Assembly (NCBI GenBank): GCA_041687675.1
Contig: JAWLBM010000072.1
Coordinates: 1 to 10,819, forward strand
Source: JAWLBM01 sp041687675
GTDB lineage: Bacteria > Pseudomonadota > Alphaproteobacteria > Rhizobiales > Pleomorphomonadaceae
Length of the DNA stretch: 10,819 bases
Direction: 5' to 3'
A model generated the notes under the pieces. It saw only the letters and a program-made list of their open reading frames with translations, did no database searches and was not told the DNA's origin. A program made the translations under genes and the position numbers. Positions 5,511 to 10,819 of the stretch are shown here, in pieces (the first letter of the stretch is position 1; the number at the start of each line of letters is the position of its first letter).

Positions 5511-6908
5511 TCACCCGGACGATAACCCAAGCAGCCGCCGTCGCCAATGGTTCCACGTGCCGGGCCCCTCCAGCGTCCCGCCGGCGGGAGGCCGGGAGCC
5601 CGTCGCGGCCGGGGTTTCCTCGCAGAGGGGATCCGGGTCGGCGAAGCTCCATGCGCCGACGCCCGGCAGGTCGATGCGGCGGAACGCGGTCGGGCGGGGT
5701 GCATCGTCGCCGGTCCCGGCCAGCCGATGCGCGAAGGCCTCGCAGACGCCGTCCGGCCCGTCCGCGGTGCGGACGAGGAGCCGGCCGCCGTCGCTCGCCC
5801 CGTCGATCTGCAGGATCGTCCGGCCCGCGGCTGCAAGCCGGGTCGCCAGCCCCGGGTCGCCGCCGGCAAGGAGCACCACGTCGGCGGCCTCCGCCCGGGC
5901 CGTGCCCCCCGATGCGTCGGTTCCCAGGTCCCCGAGGTGCGGCAACAGGTGGCGCAGCCCCTCCAGGCCGCTCTCCCCGCCGGCCACCACCAGCGCGCGC
6001 CGGCCGGACGCGAGGTCGCCGAGCGGCGGCGGCTGGCGGCCGGTGGCATCGAAGTCGCGCATGCATCGATCCAGCAGCGCGAAGTTCTCGGCCTTGCGCT
6101 TGTAGTCGCGGATGGGCCGCTCGGGATGCCAGAGGTGGGCGAGGAGGACGCCGCCGGCGAGAAGGTCGGCGCCGTGGTCGGCGAAATGGGCGCGAAAGCC
6201 GATCCGCCGCCCGGTCGGCCGCGACCCGGTGTCGCGATAGTAGTCGCCCGGCCGGGGATGACGGCCGAGGTAGGAGGCGAGGCGGTGGAGGAGTTCGAAG
6301 TCCTCGGCGCCGTGGCCGACGAATTCCCGGCGGTGGCCGCCGAGGGCGAGATAGTGCCAGCGGTTGACCACCATCGCCGAGCTTCCGAGCGTGATCCGGG
6401 TGCCGTCGGCGAGCGCGAGGGCGCCCGCGGCGAGGAGCGGGGCGAGCATGCCCGGTGCGATTCCCCCGTCGAGCGCCGCCGCCTCGACCGGCGCCGACCG
6501 CCGCCGCGACAGGAAGGCGACGGGAACGCAGAAGAATCGGAAGGGGCGGCTGGCGATCTCCCGCGCCAGCACCTCCTCGACGATCCGGGCGTAGGTCTCC
6601 CTCGGGGCGTGGAAGTCGATGTCGTTGAACATCGCCACCGCGGCGTGCGCATGCTGCACCCCGGCGTTGCGGGCCCGGCCGATGCTGAACGGCAGCCCGC
6701 GCGACCCGGTGGAGACCAGCCGGGCGCCGTGCCGGTCGGCGAGGGCCTCGAGCACCGCGCGCCCCGCCTCCTCGCTGCCGTCGTCGACGATCAGGCGGTC
6801 GATGGCGGGGAGGGCGGCGGCCGAAAGCAGCGCGTCGAGGCGCGCCTCGCCCTGGTGCACGCTGGGTCCCAGCCGGACGGGCACGACGAGTGTGAGGGCG
6901 GGGTTCAA
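5511..6908 (-). CDS. GT2-type glycosyltransferase with extra C-terminal Rossmann-like half
   Basis: This 465-residue protein is predicted to add sugars to the capsule chain in the cytoplasm. The GT-A fold is supported by LTLVVPVRL at the start, IVDDGS (40-45), GRARNAG (77-83), the metal-binding DID in MFNDIDF (93-99), and a galactosyltransferase-C-like GGHRREFVGHGAEDFEL (190-206). The last resembles the acceptor-site motif of bifunctional chondroitin-type polymerases and beta-galactosyltransferases. WHPERPIRDYKRKAENFALLD (260-280) closes the domain. From about 303 a second region follows, with alternating strands and helices (ALVVAGGESGLEGLRHLL, then ADVVLLAGGDPGLATRLAAAG), unlike usual GT2 tails and of unknown role. 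The start is TTG at 6908. The next ATG would remove the nucleotide-binding half, so the rare start is needed; GAGAGGA lies 9 bases upstream. It is the first gene of the kps block and is divergent from the GT14 gene. Sugar specificity cannot be assigned. Confidence 0.82.
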   Translation of the reverse strand: MNPALTLVVPVRLGPSVHQGEARLDALLSAAALPAIDRLIVDDGSEEAGRAVLEALADRHGARLVSTGSRGLPFSIGRARNAGVQHAHAAVAMFNDIDFHAPRETYARIVEEVLAREIASRPFRFFCVPVAFLSRRRSAPVEAAALDGGIAPGMLAPLLAAGALALADGTRITLGSSAMVVNRWHYLALGGHRREFVGHGAEDFELLHRLASYLGRHPRPGDYYRDTGSRPTGRRIGFRAHFADHGADLLAGGVLLAHLWHPERPIRDYKRKAENFALLDRCMRDFDATGRQPPPLGDLASGRRALVVAGGESGLEGLRHLLPHLGDLGTDASGGTARAEAADVVLLAGGDPGLATRLAAAGRTILQIDGASDGGRLLVRTADGPDGVCEAFAHRLAGTGDDAPRPTAFRRIDLPGVGAWSFADPDPLCEETPAATGSRPPAGGTLEGPGTWNHWRRRLLGLSSG

Positions 6909-6910
6909 CG

Positions 6911-6939
6911 GCGGTCGTCCTCTCGTGGCCTTCGACCGC
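6911..6939 (-). promoter_or_regulatory. Leader hairpin holding the ribosome-binding site of the GT2 gene
   Basis: Read on the minus strand, GCGGTCG (6939-6933) and CGACCGC (6917-6911) form a perfect 7-bp stem with a 15-base loop. The loop contains the Shine-Dalgarno-like GAGAGGA. The stem ends two bases before the TTG start codon. The geometry would separate the ribosome-binding site from a weak start codon and could tune translation of the first gene of the capsule block. Confidence 0.4.
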
Positions 6940-6985
6940 TTTAGCCCCGATCGGCCCGCCCGGCAATCGCCGCGACATGGACACG

Positions 6986-6997
6986 GTATCCCGATAC
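6986..6997. promoter_or_regulatory. Small palindrome in the divergent promoter gap
   Basis: GTATC (6986-6990) and GATAC (6993-6997) are inverted arms two bases apart, in the middle of the 215-bp gap between the divergent GT2 and GT14 genes. A TTGACG follows at 7006-7011, but no -10 box of quality stands at the right distance. On the minus strand a loose TTGCCG-N16-CTAAAG pair points at the GT2 gene. The gap must hold promoters for both operons; this site is a weak operator candidate. Confidence 0.25.
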
Positions 6998-7114
6998 TTC
7001 CGGGGTTGACGGCCCCGCCGGCTTCGGCGAAGTGGAACCCTGCCCGTCGAGGGGGCCGCCGACGCGGCCGAATCAGGAATCCGGCGCCTCGCGAAGCGCG
7101 GCCGTCCGGAAGTC

Positions 7115-7119
7115 GGAGG
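7115..7119 (+). promoter_or_regulatory. Strong ribosome-binding site deciding a GTG start
   Basis: GGAGG at 7115-7119, four bases before the GTG at 7124, is the best Shine-Dalgarno match in the window. It fixes the start of the GT14-type gene even though the codon is not ATG. The encoded N-terminus, MRLLYVILAHDNP, is exactly where this family begins. Confidence 0.75.
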
Positions 7120-7123
7120 AACG

Positions 7124-8929
7124 GTGCGGCTCCTGTACGTCATCCTGGCGCACGACAACCCGGAACAGGCGCGGGATCTCGCGGTGACCCTGCGCGAGTC
7201 GTCCGGCGACGGGTCTGTCGCGATCCACTTCGACGCCAATGCGCCGGCGGCGGCCTTCTCCGCCCTCGGCTCGCTGCTCGCGGGGGAGGAGCGGATCCGT
7301 CTCGTCCGCAACCGGGTGCGCTGCGGCTGGGGCAGCTTCGGGCTGGTGCAGGCGGTTCTGAGCACCCTCGCGGAGGTGCGCGAGGCGGGCGATGGCTTCG
7401 ACTACGTGGTCCTTCTCAGCGGCGCCTGCATGCCCTGCCGGCCGATCGCGCAGCTGGAGCGTTTCCTCGGCGAGAACCGCGGCCGCGAGTTCATCGAGGA
7501 CGGCGACGAGCGATGGCCCAAGGGCGGCCTGCGGCTGGAGCGCTTCCACTTCCACTTCCCGCTGCCGGCGCTCCGCTATCCCGCCATCGACCGGCTGTCG
7601 GTGAACGTCCAGCGGTTCCTCGGCGTCCGCCGCCGGATCCCGGACAAGCTGGAGCCGCGGTTCGGCTCGCAGTGGTGGACGCTGACCTGGCCGACCTGCC
7701 TCGCCGTGCTCGACTATGTCGCCGCCCACCCCGAGGTGGTCCGCTTCTTCCGCCGGACCTGGATCCCCGACGAACTGATGTTCCCGACGCTGGTCCACCG
7801 ACTGGTGCCGCAGGACCGGATCGCCGGCTTCACGCTCACCCGCTACACCTTCACCGACAAGGGCAAGCCGGTGGTCTACTACGACGACCACGGCGACCAC
7901 CCGCTCGCGGCGAAGAGCTTCTTCGTGCGGAAGGTCTCGCCGGAGGCGACGCGGCTGCGGGCGCGGTGCCTTTCGCTCGCCCGCGAGCCCGACGACGGCC
8001 GGCCCCTCGACGAGATCGGCGCGCCGTCGCGCGACTACGAGTTCCGGATCGCCGCAGCCTCGGTGCGCCGCCCGCCGGGCGAACTCTTCAGCCGCGACCA
8101 GTTCGTGGACCGCCCGCTCACCGTGCTGCGGCGCATGGACCGGCCCTATGTGGTGCTGTTCGGACCTCCGGCGATCGCCCGCCAGGTGCTCGATCGCGTC
8201 GCCGGCGCGCCCGGGCTCGTCCCGCTCGGCCGGGTGTTCGCCCCGGGCGAGGTGGACCTCGGGCCCGGGGTCGACGGGATCGGCGGCCTCAACCGCGGCG
8301 ATGCCGCGATCCGCGACGCGCATCCGGCTCTGTTCCTGGTGCGGCTTCGTGCGCGTTGCGCCGCGACGCCGGTGATGGCGATCGCGCCGGGCGACGGGGG
8401 CGACTTGGTCGCCGCGGTCGCGGAGGACCCCCGGGCGCTGGTCGTGTCCTTCGCGCCGGCGACCTACAGCCCCGACGTGGCGCTGGCGGCGCTGTCCGAG
8501 GGCATCGGCGCGCCGCCACCCGAGATCCCCGGCGTCAGCCAGGAGCGGATGCAGGCCGCGGCGGCCCTGGTCGGGTGGGGCGGCGACGAGATCCTCCAGA
8601 TGGAGAAGTACGGCTCCTCCAACCGGCTGGTGAAGCTGGTGCCGGAAAAGGAAGTCCCCAAGGTGGAGTTCGACGACACGCCGGTGCTGCCGCAGGTGCT
8701 GTTCCTGGGCGACGCCGCCTCGCCTGCCGGTCGGCTCCTGCGCAGGCCCCTGCCGCTCGGCGGGGCCGGCGACGACCACCGCCGCGAGGCGCTGTTCGAG
8801 CGGTCCGTCGCCGCCTCGGCCTTCGCGCACGAGCCCTGGTTCGGGCACCTCGTCGCCGCGCTGGAGGCGGCGGTGCCGATCGGCCGGGAGCCGGACCGCG
8901 TCGTTCTGGTCGGGAGCACGGCGCGATGA
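7124..8929 (+). CDS. GT14 core-2/I-branching-type glycosyltransferase with unknown C-terminal domain
   Basis: Residues 1-270 match the GT14 'Branch' family (animal core-2/I-branching beta-1,6-GlcNAc transferases and xylosyltransferases, and bacterial relatives). Motifs are YVILAHDNPEQ (5-15), IHFDAN (34-39), VLLSGACMPCRP (96-107), GSQWWTLTW (181-189) and IPDELMFPTL (214-223), with Glu217 the likely catalytic base, then FFVRKV (266-271). GT14 enzymes are metal-independent inverting transferases, and the missing DxD fits. The total of 601 residues is about twice the catalytic domain. The remaining 300 residues start a new alpha/beta domain near 340 (RPYVVLFGPPAIARQVLDRV) and contain VMAIAPGDGG, DPRALVVSF and YSPDVALAALSEGIG. 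This layout vaguely recalls a degenerate sulfotransferase fold without a clear PAPS-binding loop. I recall a DUF attached to bacterial GT14 proteins but cannot confirm it. No signal peptide is seen, so it is cytoplasmic. Its stop overlaps the next start by four bases (ATGA), so the two are translationally coupled. Donor and acceptor sugars are unknown. Confidence 0.85.
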   Translation: MRLLYVILAHDNPEQARDLAVTLRESSGDGSVAIHFDANAPAAAFSALGSLLAGEERIRLVRNRVRCGWGSFGLVQAVLSTLAEVREAGDGFDYVVLLSGACMPCRPIAQLERFLGENRGREFIEDGDERWPKGGLRLERFHFHFPLPALRYPAIDRLSVNVQRFLGVRRRIPDKLEPRFGSQWWTLTWPTCLAVLDYVAAHPEVVRFFRRTWIPDELMFPTLVHRLVPQDRIAGFTLTRYTFTDKGKPVVYYDDHGDHPLAAKSFFVRKVSPEATRLRARCLSLAREPDDGRPLDEIGAPSRDYEFRIAAASVRRPPGELFSRDQFVDRPLTVLRRMDRPYVVLFGPPAIARQVLDRVAGAPGLVPLGRVFAPGEVDLGPGVDGIGGLNRGDAAIRDAHPALFLVRLRARCAATPVMAIAPGDGGDLVAAVAEDPRALVVSFAPATYSPDVALAALSEGIGAPPPEIPGVSQERMQAAAALVGWGGDEILQMEKYGSSNRLVKLVPEKEVPKVEFDDTPVLPQVLFLGDAASPAGRLLRRPLPLGGAGDDHRREALFERSVAASAFAHEPWFGHLVAALEAAVPIGREPDRVVLVGSTAR

Positions 8930-9927
8930 ACCCGCTGCAGCTTGTCGGCCGCGAGATCCATTTCCTCGAGCAGGCGATCAAGGACCGCCGCGCCGGGCGC
9001 CAGCTGAGGCTGGTGCAGAACCGGATGGACCGGATGGGCCCGCGCGACATCGCGCTGATCACCTGCCTGCGCAATGAGAAGCCGCGCCTGCCCTTCTTCG
9101 TCGACTACTACCGCCGGCTCGGGGTGCGGCACTTCATGGTGATCGACAACGACTCCGACGACGGCTTCCGCGAATGGGCGGCCGGGCAGGAGGACATGTC
9201 GGTCTGGCACACCTCCGCGAGCTACCGGGACTCCAAGTTCGGCATGCTCTGGTGCAACGACCTCCTGCGCCGCCACCGCAGGGGCAAGTGGACGGTGGTG
9301 GTGGACCCGGACGAGTTCCTCGTCTACCCGCGCATGGAGACGCGCAGCCTGAAGGCGCTGACCGGCTTCCTCGACGAGGAGAAGCGCCCGGCCTTCCACG
9401 CGGTGATGCTGGACGCCTACAGCGACCGGCCGCTGGCCGAGACGGTGCTGCGCGAGGGCGAGAACCCGTTCGAGGTCTGCCCCTGGTTCGACCGCGACGG
9501 CTACTGGCAGGCCGAGGGCTTCGGCCGCGGCACCTGGATCCGGGGCGGCCCGAGGATGCGTGTCTTCTTCCACGACCATCCGAAGTGGGCGCCGGCCCAT
9601 AACAAGATCCCGCTGGTGAAGTGGGGCCCGCGCTTCCACTTCCGAATGTCCACCCACGACGGCTGGCCGACCCGCATCAACCGCGACCCGATCGGCACCG
9701 AGCTCGCGGTCACCGGCGCGCTGTTCCACTTCAAGTTCGTCGCCTCCCTCGCCGACAAGGTGGCCGAGGAGCAGGTCCGCCGCGAGCACTACGACGGCGG
9801 CCGCGAATACGACCGCTACGCCGTCGAGGGCCGCGGCGAATTCATGGCCGACGGCATCAGCATCCGCTACGAGGGCCCGCGCCAGCTGGTGGAGCTGGGG
9901 CTGATGTCGGAGGGGCCGTGGTACTGA
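8926..9927 (+). CDS. GT2-like glycosyltransferase (Glyco_tranf_2_4 / GT92-like type)
   Basis: This 333-residue protein is of the Glyco_tranf_2_4 type often found with surface-glycan genes in alphaproteobacteria. Motifs are ALITCLRNEKPRLPFFVDYY (43-62), where the EKPRLPFFVDYYRRLGV stretch is family-typical; MVIDNDSDDG (71-80); the metal-binding DPDEF (127-131), preceded by WTVVV; RFHFRMSTHDGW (236-247); and ALFHFKF (265-271) near the end of the catalytic region. It lacks membrane segments and a signal peptide, so it acts in the cytoplasm on nucleotide-sugar and glycan-lipid substrates. The ATG at 8926 overlaps the TGA of the GT14 gene. Together they look like a two-enzyme decoration unit placed beside the capsule exporter. 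Specificity cannot be assigned from sequence. Confidence 0.85.
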   Translation: MNPLQLVGREIHFLEQAIKDRRAGRQLRLVQNRMDRMGPRDIALITCLRNEKPRLPFFVDYYRRLGVRHFMVIDNDSDDGFREWAAGQEDMSVWHTSASYRDSKFGMLWCNDLLRRHRRGKWTVVVDPDEFLVYPRMETRSLKALTGFLDEEKRPAFHAVMLDAYSDRPLAETVLREGENPFEVCPWFDRDGYWQAEGFGRGTWIRGGPRMRVFFHDHPKWAPAHNKIPLVKWGPRFHFRMSTHDGWPTRINRDPIGTELAVTGALFHFKFVASLADKVAEEQVRREHYDGGREYDRYAVEGRGEFMADGISIRYEGPRQLVELGLMSEGPWY

Positions 9928-10067
9928 GGAGGGGAACTGGGGTGTCGTCCCCGCAACCCGAACCTCAAATTGCTGACGGCAGCTACGCGTAGTCGCCATG
10001 GCCGGTTAGACCGCGGCAAGCTCCCCCACCTCCATGCCTTCGGCACACGACGCATCATCGCCGTTGT

Positions 10068-10103
10068 CCGTCATCCCGAACCGGATTCCATGGATCCGCG
10101 GCA
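10068..10103 (+). repeat. REP-like dispersed intergenic repeat, decayed copy
   Basis: CCGTCATCCCGA (10068-10079) is followed by ACCGGATTCCATGGATCC (10080-10097). This resembles the common alphaproteobacterial element CGTCATCCCG...CCGGGATCCATGG, with mutations. The first 12 bases match exactly, in inverted orientation, the sequence at 87-98 at the other end of the window. Such elements sit between genes and are often hit by insertions and rearrangements. Confidence 0.4.
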
Positions 10104-10145
10104 TCGGTCGGAGCCGTATGCGCGAACCGCACCCCCGCGTACTTA

Positions 10146-10193
10146 GCGCGACATGTTGCGCGAATTGACAATCTTATTCGCATAAAATACATA
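10146..10193 (+). promoter_or_regulatory. Candidate promoter with adjacent operator-like palindrome
   Basis: A consensus TTGACA -35 (10165-10170) is followed by 17 bases and TACATA (10188-10193, a poor -10); the spacer and flanks are AT-rich. Immediately upstream GCGCGACA (10146-10153) faces TGTTGCGC (10154-10161), a 16-bp palindrome with one mismatched pair, three bases before the -35. This arrangement fits a regulator site controlling the ORF that begins at 10372, about 170 bases downstream of the predicted transcription start. Confidence 0.4.
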
Positions 10194-10371
10194 GGGTGGC
10201 AGGAGTCGCCGATCCAGTCGCGATTCCGGATGGCCGGCCAAAAATGGGCGCTCCCGAATTTTGGGATGTCTGCCCTGAACCACCTGACCGGAGGCCGAGA
10301 TCGGCTCGCTCGACCGTCGCGATCGGCCGTTGAGCCGTCGTCGACAGGCGACTCGCTGACGGGGAAATCGG

Positions 10372-10752
10372 ATGGAGACACAGGATCATCCAGACCGGGC
10401 AGCCGCCGGCACTGACACGAAGTCGCCGAGTCAGACCCGGTTGCCTGACGGTCCGGATCAATCGCCCACCACTTCGCAAGCGCCTTTCGGCGAACCGGGC
10501 CACACAGAGCGGCCCGCGCCCCGGATTTGGGCGATAGCAGCCTCGATCGCCCCCTACATCGAGCCAAATCAGTATCGATTTTCTCTGTCGACCAAACGTC
10601 TGGGGCGTTTCCCTGTCGCTCTTCATTATGTCCGCTTGGGAGAGGCCCGCGGAATCTGGCCGACCGGATACTTCGACGTGGCTTGGTATCGGGCCGAATA
10701 TTCCGAGGAGATCGCGGGTGCCGCCCCGATCGTGTCCCCAGACGTGGTGTAG
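10372..10752 (+). pseudogene. Truncated start of a surface-polysaccharide protein with HYxRxG/FDxxWY repeat motif
   Basis: This ORF of 126 residues has a Shine-Dalgarno-like GGGGA (10361-10365) six bases before its ATG. The first 50 residues are hydrophilic and disordered-looking. From about 50 it becomes protein-like, with LGRFPVALHYVRLGEARGIW (77-96) followed by YFDVAWYRAEYSEEIAG (100-116). This matches the repeated pattern HYLxxGxxEGRxPxxxFDxxWYxxxYPDV found, usually in several copies, ahead of glycosyltransferase or related domains in large bacterial polysaccharide proteins. One copy and part of the next are present. After GAAPIV the similarity stops, and a TAG follows six codons later, where the next HYL unit would be expected. 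The GC content is lower than in neighbours. I read it as the 5' remnant of a gene broken by recombination or frameshift near 10735, with the rest lost or beyond the window. It could instead be a genuine short protein. Confidence 0.5.
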
Positions 10753-10819
10753 CTGACGGCGAGCACACCGTTGGTCGCCGGCTCGGCCGGGACGCGGGTC
10801 AGGCCGCCATGTCCGGCAG

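Larger units (their letters stand above)
9928..10371. other. 444-bp gene-poor stretch with a weak hairpin, a repeat copy and a promoter
   Basis: No convincing gene lies here. GGGG (9939-9942) and CCCC (9949-9952) make a 4-bp hairpin after the GT2-like gene, at best a poor terminator without a T-run. A dispersed-repeat-like sequence occupies about 10068-10103, and a candidate promoter with an upstream palindrome lies at 10146-10193. From about 10140 onward the sequence is visibly less GC-rich than the glycosyltransferase genes. The minus-strand open frames crossing this stretch are Arg/Ser/Pro-rich and look like chance frames. Confidence 0.5.

Noticed and set aside
5396..6652. Upstream open extension of the kpsM frame, suggesting a 692-residue fusion
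   Set aside because: The extension overlaps the GT2 gene in another frame and is Arg/Ser/Pro-rich without similarity to a transporter. KpsM has a natural Met at 5395 and a normal family length.
5547..6944. 465-codon plus-strand frame antisense to the GT2 gene
   Set aside because: Compositionally biased shadow; the minus strand carries the DID and GHGAEDFEL motifs.
7073..8848. 591-codon minus-strand frame opposite the GT14 gene
   Set aside because: Antisense shadow rich in Arg/Gly/Glu/His without motifs.
6619..8925. Upstream open extension of the GT2-like frame, suggesting an 1102-residue protein
   Set aside because: It runs through the GT14 gene in a different frame with biased composition. 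The ATGA overlap at 8926 gives the natural start.
8464..9999. 511-codon minus-strand frame opposite the GT14 and GT2-like genes
   Set aside because: Ala/Val/Arg-rich shadow frame; both plus-strand genes carry clear family motifs.
10055..10768. 237-codon minus-strand frame across the gene-poor end
   Set aside because: Ser/Arg/Pro-rich, with no hydrophobic core pattern or recognisable motif. It lies opposite the better-supported repeat-motif ORF and has no good ribosome-binding site.
10626..10817. Minus-strand frame entering from the right edge (contains NGVLAVSYTTSGD)
   Set aside because: The first 28 or so codons have high third-position GC and could be the end of a neighbouring gene, but two plus-strand frames there score similarly and the family is not recognisable. 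Too little sequence to call.
1..10819. CRISPR arrays, tRNA or rRNA genes, riboswitches
   Set aside because: No regularly spaced direct repeats, no tRNA cloverleaf or rRNA-like stretch, and no recognisable riboswitch core were seen on either strand.

Overview
The window is GC-rich (roughly 70% by eye) with high third-position GC in every gene. The families present (KpsMTE capsule export, a GT14 branching-type enzyme paired with a GT2-type enzyme, an EamA/DMT exporter, an IS110-type transposase end) suggest an alphaproteobacterium of the Rhodobacterales/Rhizobiales kind. The order cannot be settled from sequence inspection alone.

Layout. Bases 1-59 are the last codons of a transposase resembling the IS110 family, cut by the window edge. 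A minus-strand drug/metabolite exporter (155-1126) follows. A 266-bp divergent gap with a perfect 14-bp inverted repeat separates it from a plus-strand capsule glycosyltransferase (1393-2406) that is a single KpsC/LipB module instead of the usual tandem pair. That gene converges, across a likely bidirectional terminator (2434-2457), on a minus-strand block read right to left: GT2-type glycosyltransferase (5511-6908, TTG start), kpsM (4574-5395), kpsT (3891-4556) and kpsE (2467-3861). Across a 215-bp divergent gap lies a plus-strand pair joined by an ATGA overlap: a GT14 core-2/I-branching-like enzyme with a long extra C-terminal half (7124-8929) and a GT2-like enzyme (8926-9927). Bases 9928-10819 are less GC-rich and mostly non-coding. 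They hold a repeat-like copy, a candidate promoter with an operator-like palindrome, and a short ORF (10372-10752) that looks like the truncated start of a large surface-polysaccharide protein.

How it fits together. KpsM and KpsT form an ABC transporter that exports a lipid-linked polysaccharide, and KpsE is the periplasmic co-polymerase that couples it to the outer membrane. The KpsC-type module would build the beta-Kdo linker on the lipid anchor. The three other glycosyltransferases would assemble or decorate the repeat unit. No KpsD/OPX outer-membrane channel, KpsS, KpsF or KpsU is present, so those functions must lie elsewhere or be replaced. Transposase and truncated-gene remnants at the two edges suggest a rearranged accessory glycan island.
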